Origin: Nothophaeocryptopus gaeumannii
Taxonomy: Eukaryota > Ascomycota > Dothideomycetes > Mycosphaerellales > Mycosphaerellaceae
Length of the DNA: 64,000 nt
Reading direction: 5' to 3'
NCBI GenBank assembly: GCA_031771865.1
Contig: JASISA010000001.1
Location: 682,001 to 746,000, forward strand
Part shown: positions 1-11,914 of the stretch, in pieces
How positions within the stretch are numbered: position 1 is the first letter of the stretch
How the letters are laid out: every line of letters starts with the position of its first letter
The notes under the pieces: generated by a model
The model's input: the letters and a program-made list of their open reading frames with translations, nothing else
Databases searched by the model: none
What the model was told of the DNA's origin: nothing
Made by a program: the position numbers and the translations under genes

Positions 1-140
1 GTGTTGCTCGCCTGCTTGTAGCTAATCGTCACATTGTTATTGAATCTCGACCTGATAACAGTGATGCCTTTCGGTTCGGAAGGAAACTGGGCCAAGCAAA
101 GATGCACTAACGCCAGCGCCCCTACGAGCCAAAGCAGCAT
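1..140 (-). CDS. secreted serine carboxypeptidase, N-terminal end (partial)
   Basis: The gene runs off the left edge of the window. Reading leftwards from the ATG at 138-140 there are 46 open codons. They give a hydrophobic signal peptide (MLLWLVGALALVHLCLA) followed by QFPSEPKGITVIRSRF and an N-V-T-I-S-Y motif. This opening matches the start of fungal S10 serine carboxypeptidases of the carboxypeptidase S1 type, whose mature proteins begin with a F-P-x-x-P-x-G-x-T-V segment and an NVTISYK strand. Such enzymes remove C-terminal residues from peptides in the vacuole or outside the cell. The catalytic Ser-Asp-His lies outside the window, so activity and integrity cannot be judged. The family call rests on a short N-terminus. 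Confidence 0.6.
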   Translation of the reverse strand, partial: MLLWLVGALALVHLCLAQFPSEPKGITVIRSRFNNNVTISYKQASN

Positions 141-918
141 GTCTGTAGACGGTGTCGAGGCTCTTCCAAGCAGAGAACGACGCTGCTTTCCAGCGGCGAT
201 TCAACAGCGAATTAAAGCTTATATATGCCTGCCATTCTATCCAACAGATCCTGGCAATACTCCGCGAGTGGTCTGCTGAAGCCTTGCACAAGCCGCCGTG
301 GCATTTCTTGGGTAGCATGTTTGTGCAGCATCGGTAAGTGAACGCCGGCTGGCAAGAAACAGTCCAGCTAAGTTATCGGGCCAACAAGAGGTTGCGAATG
401 TGGTTAAAGAAGGTGATAGTTCAGAGACACGCAGAAACCCCGCAAGGTTGCAACCTTACCTCCTTGACTTCTTAATTAGACCGCCAGTGGGACATCAGCC
501 CACAGAGATTGATGACGAAATGGCACATGGTTCAGATGCCGTGAAGCCATCCAAGTGCCGGGTTGAATGCGAACACAAGCTGCTGGGAATCGACTGCATG
601 GCCAACGTAAAAGCAAGCCGCGGCTGCTGCACACTTGGCCGAAGGCTCGCTGCCCAGACCGTTGGCTCAGAGGATGCCTAGTATGGTGCCCACTGGCGAT
701 GAGGGCGACGAGTGTAAAGATGAAACTGATGATGAAAGGGAGCAAGAGGAGAGGGAAGGGTTGAAGCCGACTTATAGGAGGCCCGGCGCCCTAACAGCCA
801 AGAGTGCTCAAGTTACCGTGGCCGTCGTCGTCGTCGCAGTGCCACCTACTTACCGTTGTGCTCGTTGCGTCTCGAAGCAGCCCAAAATATATGTGCATCC
901 TTGTCCATCGCCATACGT
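141..918. other. no confident gene
   Basis: Only short overlapping frames without family signatures are visible. A hydrophobic stretch encoded on the minus strand near 690-745 has no ATG and is not called. The region includes the upstream side of the carboxypeptidase gene. Confidence 0.4.
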
Positions 919-1128
919 TCAACCGACGCGGATCTTGTATCCAATGACGCGAGCGCCGTGTTGAGTCGCATAACGGGACATACAGTCGGCGCAGATGGCG
1001 TGTGAGATTGACTCCGTCGAGGTTGTGAAGTTCATCGAAAGCTCGTTGCTCAAGGGGATGTTGCCGATCGGTGCTGCAATAATGCCGACAATTGCCCAGA
1101 GGGCGAGGATGATTGCGAAGACTTGCAT
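919..1128 (-). CDS. small secreted protein candidate, 69 aa
   Basis: From the ATG at 1126-1128 the frame encodes a 69-residue protein. It begins with a strong signal peptide (MQVFAIILALWAIVGIIAAP) and has a short mature part containing a C-A-D-C pair. An in-frame extension upstream lacks a better start, so the signal peptide decides this one. A GTATGT sequence just after the C-A-D-C codons is a good 5' splice site, so the last residues may belong to an intron and the real C-terminus may differ. I recognise no family. A secreted role is inferred only from the signal peptide. Confidence 0.4.
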   Translation of the reverse strand: MQVFAIILALWAIVGIIAAPIGNIPLSNELSMNFTTSTESISHAICADCMSRYATQHGARVIGYKIRVG

Positions 1129-2872
1129 GTTTGCTGCGGGTGGAAGGAATACTGGTTGCTCGCTGTTGCTTAGATATCCACCGTCACTACTTTCAAAGGC
1201 GTTTGTGCTGAAAGACTCTGCAATGGATGGGAGCATGCCATGATGATGATGTAATCCCATCTGTTCTTTTCAAGCTGACAATGGGTAGTTCTGAGGTGTC
1301 GTGTGTCGCCTTTGTTCACGCCTCTTGTACTTGAAATGGAACAATCAAATACACTCCTGGATCATGACAAGACAACGGCCCTCTATGTGGCAGCAATATG
1401 GCCCTCGTGCCGATCAGGCACTCCGTGTTGCATTCCCATTCCGATCACTCAGAGCTTCGTCTTGCACTGAATCTCCGAAAGAGTTCTCGGCAATTATCAC
1501 AGTCAATGGCACGGTCCACGACATCGTATATGGAAATGAGCCATCGCCAATCTCCAACTTCATCTCGTTTAGCGATTCTCGGCTAAGACTAGACACATGC
1601 AGACGCCGTGACTCGTGTTGGAGTCGTGTTGGACTTGTGTTGGACTCGTGTTGTTGTCTGCAGACCACGGGGATCTTCGAGAACCTAAAAGCTGCGCCGC
1701 ATATAGTGACTGTTTGGGTCAAGTGATGGCAGACTTTCAGGAGATTTGACGCATGCTACGATGGCTGCCAAAGAGGTAACTGGAGTCGAAGAAATGATAC
1801 ACGCGGGTGAAGCTTTATTGATGAGCGTCTACGAGGCCGGACAGGGCGCTTGAACTCCTCTGGAGCGATAAAATGTCCAAGCGGCAGAGACTGAGCACAG
1901 TCTTTAGGTAGTCTGCTTAAGCTCGTGTCCCCGTGCGCCAGATCTTCGTCAAGGACGTTCGAGAAGATGTCATCGAAGAACGCTTGCCTCCAAACAGTTC
2001 TTCACAAAAGTAGAGTTCGCCCCCAGTCGAGCTCGGACTCAAAGTTGGAAGGAAGTTCCTGGCGATTCTGCAGCACATGGCAGAACAGACGTTCCTTGCT
2101 CCTCTCCACATCCGTGCAGTCGAAACGCCAAAGTGCCCAGCGAGGAGGGTTTCGCTCAACGCACAGGGTAAGAAGGGCTCCGTGAGTGTGGCTCTCCTCG
2201 TTTCGTTCCCCTTCTTCACAATGTTGGTGAGGAACATGAGGAGCCAAGGTCGACGCCAAGACCGCCCTCAAAGATCCCATGCCATGGACACCCCGTCTTG
2301 TAGCCAGGGAGGACAGCTCCCTTCCACGTGAAAGCCAAACCTTGATCGCTGCTTTCCAAGGAGCACCCATCTTCGAATCTGACAGAATCGACATCCGGCC
2401 GTCAAGCCGCAGCATCACGAGAACCGAAAGATGACTGCCCAACATCTGTTTCGTGTCAGCTCAAGGCTCGATAGCATCAAGACAGAAGCCAACAACTGCA
2501 GCAATGCAGCTTAGCTTGCCTCCCATTGTCTATCACTTCCTTCATCATTACTTTCCAACGGAAAAATTCATCAAACTAAATGCTTCCGACCAGGACCAGG
2601 ACCGGGGAAATCCAATAGACGTCTCATCAGCCTCGATCGAGCCAGTTCCGGGTGCTCCGCGATAGCCAACGTTCCTCAAGCCCAGGGAACCTCTGCAGAG
2701 TATAACAGTACTAACAGCATCTCCTGACGATCGAAGTTGCTGGTTTACACCCGCTCGGCGACCTTTAATTTCTCTCACGCGGGAACCGAAACTGAGCCTT
2801 AACTCGTTCACACCACGTTCGTTCGCCGACCACTCACCTCAGCTCACCTCATACATTCGTACTCTTCCAAAC
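1129..2872. other. no confident gene; scattered short frames
   Basis: A minus-strand frame at 2002-2445 has an ATG but no recognisable domain, and it competes with equally long frames on the other strand. The stretch also holds the 11-bp tandem repeat at 1610-1653 and the upstream region of the secreted-protein gene that starts at 2873. Confidence 0.4.
1610..1653. repeat. 11-bp tandem repeat, four imperfect units
   Basis: Four consecutive units of GACTCGTGTTG are seen (1610-1620, 1621-1631, 1632-1642, 1643-1653). Units 2 and 3 each carry one substitution and units 1 and 4 are identical. Confidence 0.85.
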
Positions 2873-3368
2873 ATGAAGTCAACCCTTCTCACGGCGCTTA
2901 CCTTCGCGGCTGCGTAAGTCCAATCGCCTGTATAGAACCAATATAGACGGAACTCTCCCCTCCCTCTGACAACCGTCTTCATCAGCGCCCTCGCCATCCC
3001 ACAAGATGGCCCAACCTTCGACGGCGACGGAAACGGCCTCTACCAAAAACGCTGCCGCTGCACCGGCTCCGGGGATTCCGACATGTTCTTCTCCAAGGAA
3101 GCATGCAGGCTCCTCAACAAACAGTATATCAATATAATGTGGGATGGGAGCGCGGTACGTCTTACTTCCACACTCGCCAGTCTTCCTGTGCTGATTGAGA
3201 TGGGAAAATTAGTGTTTCGACAGTCTCAACCGCGGAATCGAGCAGACCGGAATGAGCAACTATTGCGCACAGGCGGGAGAGGAATATGAGTATTATGGTT
3301 TGGATGCGGACTGTAATGGGCAGTTGACGCCGGCTGGGCAGGGTCAGTTTAGTGACATGGGAAAATGA
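2873..3368 (+). CDS. secreted cysteine-rich protein (effector candidate), 121 aa, three exons
   Basis: Exons at 2873-2913, 2986-3154 and 3213-3368 join in frame to give 121 residues. Both introns have canonical ends (GTAAGT...CAG and GTACGT...TAG). The protein begins with a signal peptide (MKSTLLTALTFAAAALA). The mature part carries six cysteines: an R-C-R-C pair, then A-C-R, C-F-D, Y-C-A and D-C-N. An even cysteine count suggests three disulfides. Length, signal peptide and cysteine content fit small secreted effector or antimicrobial proteins of ascomycetes, but I recognise no named family. CT-rich sequence precedes the start. No lesion is visible. The secreted location is well supported and the role is open. 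Confidence 0.75.
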
Positions 3369-4036
3369 GTGAGTACATCTAGCGAAAAGCATCTCCGATG
3401 CGGTGAGAGTGGTGCTAACAACGATTTTCTAGGCATTAGAGAGCTCCGCACTGCGCCGCGGACGTATCTTACCGGAGCATCGTGGCGTGCGTGTTATCTG
3501 AGCGTGTCGAGTCGAGTCGAGGGGACGATTTTCAGCGTCCGGAAAAGGAGGTTTGTTGTTGATGGGAGGTCCTAAGATACCCGTTACTGTTCGTCGTCCG
3601 CGTGGGGGTGTCGTTTTGCTGCTTTATTGCCTGTGTCATACTTCGCTCCAATGCATACCATACTGTTAATATATACTTCACACCGCCAGTCATCGTACTC
3701 GCCACAATGGATCCCAAGAGTCCACAAAGAGTGGCTGTTGTTTATGCGCTGTTGCGAGCGCTTTCCATTCTGCTATCTACGGTAATTCTCCGCGCATCGT
3801 CATGTGCCGATGCGCCCTCACAGCTTTCCTCAAAAGACCGACATGCCCAGAGACGGGCAATTGAAAACTGAACGCTATGCCCGGTCCACAAGGAGCATGG
3901 CCGCACGGCCAAAGCACAGTGCAATCAAAGTCAAAACCAACCAAACCCTATACGACATGTTGGATGCCTGTAGCTCGCTAACCCTTTCAACCAGATCCAG
4001 AACTCAGATCCAGTTCTTGCGGGGACACTTCAAGCC
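3369..4036. other. intergenic, nothing recognised
   Basis: This is the space between the secreted-protein gene and the 3' end of the ENA ATPase relic. It contains short frames only. Confidence 0.4.
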
Positions 4037-7000
4037 TCAAACAGGAGCAGCAGATTTCTCATTTTGTTCCATTGCACTAGCCTTTTGCCGGCGCTTGATA
4101 GCCTTCCAAGTTTCCACAAGCGATACGAAGCAGACGATGCTGGCGAAGACCAAGCCCCATTCCCAAGATAAGGGCAAGTGTCGGAAGACGACTTTATTGA
4201 TCACCGCGATGTAAATGATCGGAAACGGGGTAAGAAGTCCTGCAACAACTGCCCAGAAGAGGAAGCGATTCTTGAGTAGGTTGGAGAAGATCGAAAGTTC
4301 TTTCCGCGAGTCCTCGTCAAGATACATGTTGAAAAGACTGAGGTCCAGGTGCTTCGCTTCCCAGGCCATGACGGAAAGCAGAACAGTGAGGATGCTGTAC
4401 GCAGTGCCACGGGCTCGGTACGGGAGATCACACGTCGAGTTGTAGTTGTGATTGCAGTCTTCGCCAAGATCTCCGTTCCCGACGCCATATGCGACGATGG
4501 AGAAGGAAGCTAAACACAGGCTACCCATGCAGGTTCCATAAATGAACTTATCGATGATCAACTCCCACGTGAAGACGCCGTCCTTGAGTGAGTGTGGGGG
4601 TCTGGTCATGACATCTGCCGAAGCTTCTTCGAGCCCAAGTCCAATGGCCAGAAATGAGGAGCTGATCAGGTTTGCGAACAAAATCTCGAGCGGCGAGAGA
4701 GGGAAGGTTGAGACTCCGTTTCGGTCTTTGAAGGCCAAACCGATCAAGAGCAAGATGACTTGTGCAATGTTGGAGATCAAAAGATGGAGCAAGAACTTCC
4801 TGATATTCGAGAAAAGCCGACGTCCTTCGCGAATAGTGGCAACAATCGAAGCGAAGTTGTCGTCAACGAGTACCATATCAGCAGCGGCTTTGCTCACGTC
4901 GCTACCGTTGATGCCCATGGCAACTCCAACGTCAGCGCCTTTCAATGCCAGCGAGTCGTTCACTCCGTCCTCAGTCATCACACAGTACTTCTTCCTTCGA
5001 TGCAGGGCCTTGAGCATACGAAGCTTCGTAGTTGGACTACAGCCTGCCAAGACCAAAGGAAGAGTCTCCAGTCCGTCGATTTGAGCATCAGAAAGATTGT
5101 CGAAAGCAGACGCAGTCATAATAGCATTTGGAGACGACTCACCCGCGACATGTGGTGCTAGGATGCCGATCTCGCGTGAGATGGTCGTCGCTGTCTTGAG
5201 ACGATCTCCTGTAAGCATGTGGACTGTGATACCGGCGGCTTGGCACTGCGCTATGGTAGATGTGGATTCTAATCGAGGTAGATCGTAGATGCCCACAAGA
5301 CCTACGAACTCCAAGTAGGCCTCCATGAGATTCCGCTTCGAAACGGCGTCTCGGTCGCGTGAGTACAAGTATTTGTAGGCGAGGCACAGAACGCGCAAGC
5401 CTTCAGAGGCAAGTGCATCCGCTTGTTCCAGGATCGCCTTTGACGTGGTATTATTAACTTTCATGAGTGGAAGTAGGACGTCTATCGCTCCTTTAGTGAA
5501 ACAACTTCTTCGGCCAGTTTCGATCTCTTCATAGACAGCGGTCATTCGCTTGACAGAAGAATCGAAGGAATGTTCGGTCAAAAGCGATAGGCCGTCTCTA
5601 GCTATGGTGTCCTCTTTACCACATCCGCATCTCATTGCCATTACCTCCAAGGCAATCTCCGTTGGTTCACTAGTTGCTGTCCATTGCGCATTGGCGGTTT
5701 GCGGAGCTGCCACAGTAGAGATAATGCAAAGCGCTGCGACCTCGAAGAATGTTCTCAGTTCATCGTCGTTGACAACGTCTTGAGTCCCTTCGATTTTGCG
5801 GTCTTCTAAGGTCAAGTCGCTTACGGTGGGGTTGAAGGGATGCTGAGCACCTTCGACGCCGAGAGTCCGTCCAGATGCGAGCCAAGCCTTCCTGGCAAGC
5901 ATTCTGCCCTGGGTCAAAGTTCCTGTCTTGTCAGAGCATATGTTTGTGACTCCTCCGATGGCCTCCAGGGAACCGATATTCCTGACAATGACATTCTATC
6001 TGCCACGACTTTGGGACCCACCGCCATTGCGATGGTGAGCACAGCAATGAGCGATTCAGGTATGACCGCAACTGCGACACAGATTCCGTAGATTAGTGTC
6101 TCGTCGTCAATGCCCCAGGCATTGGCAGAGAAGACAATGATGGCCAGTACGATGGCAAGTGCAAACAGTAATAGAGCGAAAAAAAGATAGCTCGACTGCA
6201 AGAGGAGTACCGATAAGTCCAAGCGCGCTCTTCAGTCCATGCAAAGCACGTTTGCCAAAGCGAACGATCCAAGGTCCTTTAGCAACCTCCTTCTTGTCTT
6301 TGATGAGAGTGGCGATCTTGCCCATCTCCGTGTTCATGCCGGTACCAACGATAATACCAGTTGCCCTTCCTCGCGTGACGACTGTAGAAGAGTATGCCAA
6401 GTTCTGCCTATCGCGTAGTGATTCATCCAGCTTGGTAGAGACAAAGTTCGGATCCTTGACGACTGGCTTGGACTCTCCGGTGAGCACCGATTCGTCACTA
6501 GCAAAGTTGACGATTCGACCAGCCTCAGATCGGCCGGAACGATATCACTCACGCTCAATCTAACAACGTCGCCAGGGACGAGTTCCTCGGCCTTGATGCT
6601 GCAAAGCTTGCCTCCATCGCGGATGACTTTGCACTCTGGTGCAGACATGGCCAGAAGGGAGGCGATTGTTTGCTCGGCACGATAGTCCTGAAAGAATTCG
6701 AACACAATGTTGAGAACGATGACTGCAGAAATGACACCGCCCTCGATCCAGTCAGTCCATGGTTGCGTAGGAGAGAATCATGGCGATGGCCAGCACAATG
6801 GTCAAACTGTTCGCAGCCTGGCGTAGGAGAATTCTCCACCATAGAACGCCGTCGGAAGCCTCGAGATTGTTGGCGCCATGCTCCTCGCGGCGGTGGTTGA
6901 CATCTTCAGAAGTCAAGCCATTTCTGTCATGTCGTTAGTGAAAAGTTGCAGAGTAAAGATGCATGCACAGACTTGAGATCGGTGCTCAAAATGCCCGCCA

Positions 7001-7283
7001 CGTCGGCATGTTTGAGGGTGTGGGCATGATTGTGAATGTTCTGACTGTCATTCTCGTCGACAGTCAAGATAGAGTTGGTGGTCTTTGTGGTGCCGGCTCC
7101 GCCCTGGGTTTTGCTGCTCATGAGAACAGACTCCCTGCTAGACGAGCCGGCGCTCGGTATAGGGGGCGGATCGGAGACATCGCCGCTGTCGTCGGCTGCT
7201 GGCCAGCCTCCCGGGCCATGCGGTGCGGTCGAGTGCTGTTGCGACCCGACATGGAGAGTTGATACAGCAGGAGGATTTTCCAT
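4037..7283 (-). pseudogene. ENA-like: ENA-type Na+/K+-exporting P-type ATPase (P2D), broken by four indels
   Basis: ATG at 7281-7283; one intron at 6924-6972 with a CACTAACG branch site; stop at 4037. Pieced together, the frames cover a full P2D ATPase: a cytoplasmic N-terminus, TM1-2, the TGES loop (MLTGESKPVV), the IPESLIAVLT helix, the phosphorylation site DKTGTLT, the hinge and the C-terminal membrane helices ending in F-V-S-L-V-E-T-W-K. ENA pumps export Na+ or K+ at the plasma membrane under salt or alkaline stress. Four lesions interrupt the frame. They are a 4-bp tandem duplication (cagtcagt, 6749-6756), a 1-bp loss near 6522, one extra base in a 7-A run (6179-6185) and a 1-bp loss near 5995, just upstream of DKTGTLT. 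The last 626 codons are open. The usual TGDGVNDSP hinge motif reads TEDGVNDSL. Confidence 0.85.
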
Positions 7284-8070
7284 CAATCATTGGTGGCAGT
7301 AGACGGCCGTTCACGTTGAAGGTCTGGAAGAAGAGAGACGAACAGAACAAAGAAGTAGCCACTCAAAGAGATCTTTATCTTATGGGTACCGATAGGATCA
7401 CATCTCTGTAACATGGAGGGGAAGGTACCACGTGCTTGGTAGGTGAAATGCGTGGCCTATCCTTGCAGCGTCTGGACATTAGCTGCACGCCACCACAGAC
7501 AGGCGGGCGTGGATATCTCGCCAAGCAGATGGATGCGAGTGAAGTCTTGGGCGCGTTCGCCATGTTTGCTCGGCATGGCGGATCGCATTGTGCTCTCTTT
7601 GATGCGGGCTACCAACGGCACCATCACAGACAATGAGAGTTGAAGTCACGAGATCTGCCAATGGCTTGCTTCGCCTGTGATGATGGAGGAGGTGAGGTGG
7701 AAGTCCTACCTATGACCTGGGGTAAGGCTCCATCTCGTCACTCGTCTGCAAACGGCAAATGGGACCTAGGCGCCATCACAACACAGCCTAGTCAGCATCA
7801 ACGCGTCTAGCTATGCAGGACGAAGCCGCCTTGCAGCAGCTGCTGCCACACAACAGCAAGGGCCCCAGTACAGTACGCAAGGTACTGAGTTTCGCAAAAA
7901 GCCTGTCAGTTGACTGCAGGGACAAAGGTACGTGAGCTCGATCTTGGCGACCAGCTACACCGCTAATCTGCCCTATTAATGTAGTCTTTAGAGTCGCTAA
8001 TGAGGTGTCTACTCCTATATATAGTTAGTTTTCAGCGGTATAGCTACTTTTAAGGTATTATTTAGGGTTA
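7284..8070. other. upstream of the ENA relic; transposon flank
   Basis: No gene is recognised. The last 100 bases or so (7970-8070) are rich in TA steps such as tatatatag, like the RIPed DNA further right. They may be a remnant of an older insertion next to the LINE tail. Confidence 0.35.
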
Positions 8071-8275
8071 GTAGTAATAATAATAATAATAATAAATGTA
8101 TTCGAGCTAGCTATAGGCCGTGCCCCTTCTAGCATATCTACATGTTGTAAAAGAAAACCCTGTAGAAAGTGCCTAATAATAATAATAATAATAAATGTAT
8201 TCGAGCTAGCTACAGGCCGTGCCCCTTCTAGCATATCTACATGTTGTAAAAGAAAACCCTGTAGAAAGTGCCTAC
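8071..8275 (-). repeat. two tandem LINE 3' ends with (TAA)n tails
   Basis: The unit (TAA)n followed by atgtattcgagctagcta and about 65 further bases ending in gtagaaagtgcct occurs twice in direct order (about 8073-8174 and 8175-8275). The units differ by a single C/T visible in gctata versus gctaca. Read on the minus strand, each unit is the last ~80 bp of the LINE followed by a (TTA)n tail. The outer unit is an extremely 5'-truncated insertion or a tail duplication. Confidence 0.8.
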
Positions 8276-8395
8276 AGCGTAAAACTTCCTCCCTTCTCTG
8301 TTATGCCTTACACCCTACTGCATCTTAGGTACTATAGAACCAATATGTTTGCCCGTAGGCAGCTGGCTGACACGCCAGAGTCAACATCATCCTCC

Positions 8396-11300
8396 TTACT
8401 TGGGTTCGAGATCTCCGGCCTGCTCTGGGAGATGTTTGAGGGTCCACTCGAATTGTCCTATGGGGAGATGCCTTATTGCCCACGCTGCGGTTTGTCTAGG
8501 AAACTCAGTAAGCCATCTTCTCGCGTCCTGGCATCTAGTGGCTAAGATGAGTTCCTTCTACTCTCTCGCATGTTTGTACAGTAGGCAAGGTAGTGTCGAG
8601 CTGTCCCTCTATCTCCACATTCGCAGTAGGGGCTAGTGTCGGGCACCCCAACCTTGTGGAGGAAGTGAGGAAGGCCAATTGTCTCTGACCGTATCTGGAA
8701 CACTATCGCGGCCTGGGCTTTGCTAAGCCCTCGATAAAGCTCCCGGGTATTGGTGTTCCATGGAGTCCTGAACGCGAGTGGGAGGATTCCTTCGCGCCTA
8801 GCATTGTCCCACTTCTGTGACTCGTCCCGCTCATACTGGCCCTGGAGGATAGTCCATGTTGCTTTCCGAGTCTTCTTTGGATCTGCTCTGTCTATGTGAG
8901 AGAGCTGGGACCGTAGGATAGTAGCCTGCTCGTCTGTCTGCTCTAGTAGCGAGCTGTATGGTTTTCTCAGGCGTCTGCTATATGCCCCAAGTTGTCCGCA
9001 CTTTAGTAGGATCCGCCCCTTCAGCTCTTGCATGGCCTGGTGTATATCCGGCCTCTGCCTCTGCGCAGCCATTGCAGCTATAGCAGTTCTCTTCCCATAC
9101 TCGGTAATGTCTTCGATCTGGAGTTCTTTGTGTAACAGTCGCGTTGGTGTAGCTCGGTAGGCCCCAAGGATTATCCGTAGGAATCTATTCTGCATTACCC
9201 GTAGCTTTTGTTGGAGCATTTTTGAGATTCCAGTCTCCTTTCCTGCCATCCATACCTCGCTTCCGTGCATTACTGCTGGCCTGATCATTGAGATATATAG
9301 CTTACGGGCTGTCTCTACCGTGGCGCCCCACGTAGCAGCAGTAATCCGTCGTAGTGCAGCTTCTAGCCGTTTTGCTTTTGTAAAGGGTATTCTCTATCTG
9401 TGCGTGCCACTTGAGTCTCTTATCAACGATTACTCCTAGGACCCTCATTGTGTCCTCTGGGCCACTCTGGAGCGACGGGATGTTGGGTGTTCTCTGGGAT
9501 TCGGATGTGCTCCTTGTGCCCCTTGTAAAGTGCATGACTTTGTATTTCTCAGGGGCGAACTTAGCTCCATGTCTTGAGGCCCATTGTAGACAGCTGTTGT
9601 GGTCCTTTTCTAGTGCCTCGCATGTACCTCTTGTCGAATTTGACACTGCAATGAGGTATGTATCATCTGCAAACCCAACTGCTTCGGTGTATTCCATTCC
9701 TTCTAGGAGGAGGCTGTAAAGAAGAGGAACAGGATAGGTGAGATGGTGCTTCCTTGTAGGATTCCGCATGCCACTCGTGCGGCCGGTGACTCGTATCCGG
9801 GGATAGCGATTGTTGTCTCTCTGTCCTTCAGGAATGACGCTACAAAAGCTGTAATCAGTATGGAATCCTCCTGCACCGTAGGTTGTGGATTAACCGTTCG
9901 TGATTGACTTTGTCAAACGCTCCTGTCATGTCAAGTGATAACACCGAGGCCACCTTGCCTTTCTTCCACGCAGTCTGAACGCTTTGAAGGATGTACCGTA
10001 GTGCGTCTCCGGTCGATCTACCCGCTTGCGCCATTTGGTTTTGAGGAAGCAACTTATGTTCCCGTACAGCCTGTCCTATTTTCCGTGCAACTATTGCTTC
10101 TAGTATCTTGCCAATGCACGATAGAAGGGCAATAGGCCTCCGTCCCTTTGGAGTAGATGAGTCTTTACCCGCCTTCTGTAGCATAATCGTCCTAGCTTTC
10201 CGAAACTGGGCTGGGTGGTAGCCAATTGAAACACACTGTTGGAAGATGCGTTGGAGGATAGGGAGTAGCTGAGCTAGGCACTTCTTAATGCATCTGTTTG
10301 GTATCTCGTCGAGGCCGGGAGCCTTGTCGTTCGGCAGTCTTTGGACTACTTTTCGTACCTCCTCTTCTGTAATTTCGCATGCTATATTAACAGGTTCTGG
10401 GTATGTGGTGCTCTCGATGTCTGATGTGTCTGCGGGCTCTGGCATTGGGAAAAGGGCTGTCCGTAGGATCTCTGTTTTCGCACTGTCCGTCGTGAACTGA
10501 TCGTTATTGTGTGTTAGTGTAGGCATCTGGGGAGGTCGAATAGGGCTATCGCTGTTCTTTGCCCACTTAGCCAGCTTCCACATTCCCTGTGGCTCGCTAG
10601 CGGTTTTGTGAACCGCGGTCCTCCACTGTTTCCTTTTCTCTGTCTGGATAGTTCTCTTTTTCTCCTGGTTTCGTGCCCTCCACTCCTTCCAGTGCTCCTC
10701 GCTCCCTGTCCATTGTGCATGCCGTCTTGCCTGCCGAGCCTCCTGAATCGCATGTAGTACCACCGGCACACTCCTTGGATCTGGCGGCCGATATGTTTTA
10801 CGCCGGACAACAAGGTCCCTTGTCTTTTGTAGAGCATTGCTGAGATCACTCACGGTGCTATCTATATCCTCCTTTGTTGTCATCCCTTCGGCTGTAGGTA
10901 GGAGCTTTTGGAGCGTCTCTCTGAACTCCTCCCAGTTAGTGTCCTTCCACATCCATCTTGTTCTCGTCTCCTCCTGTATCCCTATGTTAATAGTTGTCTC
11001 TATGCTGATATGATCAGAGTCAATGTCTTCCTTGCCTGGCTGACATGCTGTTATCCTCTTTGATATCTCCTCTGTTGCAAGAGTAAGGTCTATCGTCGTC
11101 CCAGTTTGGGACTGTGGTGTCTTTCTCCAGGTAGCAAGGCCTAGGGGTGTCGCTAGGTATAGCGTGTCTCGACACGCCTCTCGTAGCTCTCTTGCTCTAA
11201 GATCCTCCTGTGGTACTAACGGTCCTCCCCACCAACGGTAGTGAAGATTAAAGTCTCTAACTAGAACGTGTTCTCCCGGTTCCTCAATACCTTCTAAAAG

Positions 11301-11645
11301 CTCCTCCACTGTAAGCCTCGCATCCCAGTTATAGATGTTATGGAGGTGTACAGTTCCTATTGTCGTTTGTAGTGAGATTAGGATCTTCTGATTACTCATA
11401 ATCCGGTGCGACCATTCGGATAGGCTGTACTTCTTATGGACGTAGAATACGACTCTCCTGTCTTTGTCTTCCCCTGCAACAGTATAGTACTTCGGATGTG
11501 TGACTGTTCTTCCATTGCTTGGGTTAGTGTATGGCTCCTGGATAGCGAGAATGTCTTTCTGGCTGTCATCGAGTAGCTGCCGGTGGGTAGCCTGTGATTT
11601 CCGTACGTTTGCCTGCAGTATACTTAGTGTCGGTTGTGTGTTCAT
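8396..11645 (-). pseudogene. LINE copy 1 ORF2: AP-like endonuclease plus reverse transcriptase
   Basis: Starts at ATG 11645 (MNTQPTLSILQANVRKSQ). The endonuclease part shows N-V-R-K, A-I-Q-E-P-Y, R-D-F-N-L-H and S-D-H. The reverse transcriptase shows N-D-K-A-P-G-L-D-E-I-P, L-D-M-T-G-A-F-D and the catalytic F-A-D-D. A C-terminal C-E-C-G...H...C motif follows, and the frame ends at TAA 8396-8398. Aligned with copy 2, the reading frame is broken by a lost G near 9868, a lost C near 9715, an extra T near 9387 and a lost G near 8555. I see no RNase H domain. The protein would nick target DNA and prime reverse transcription there. Confidence 0.85.
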
Positions 11646-11914
11646 TGGGTACTAGCTGGTGGTTGATCCGCTGTATTGCTCGTCGGATTGACCCTTGTCC
11701 TTGCTCCGGTACAATGGTCTTAGCCCTGTTCACCGCCCCAACTGGCCTCCCAAACCTCTGTAGTGTTCGCTTCTCTACTGCTGTTCCTATTGGCCTCCTG
11801 CCTAGGACATATTCGCGGCTTGTCCGGGTAGCTGTTTGTCCTCTCCCTCCCCATTCGCTCCTTGCTGTAGAGGAGGGGAAGGCAGAGGAGAAGTAGAGCT
11901 AGGAGTACTGTAGG

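Noticed and set aside
5990..6530. Frame changes in the ENA gene as introns
   Set aside because: No GT-AG pair of plausible length spans them, and the protein sequence continues across with single-base offsets.
6700..6760. 4-bp duplication in the ENA relic as a transposon footprint
   Set aside because: A tandem cagt duplication is equally well explained by replication slippage. No element with a 4-bp target site is recognised nearby.
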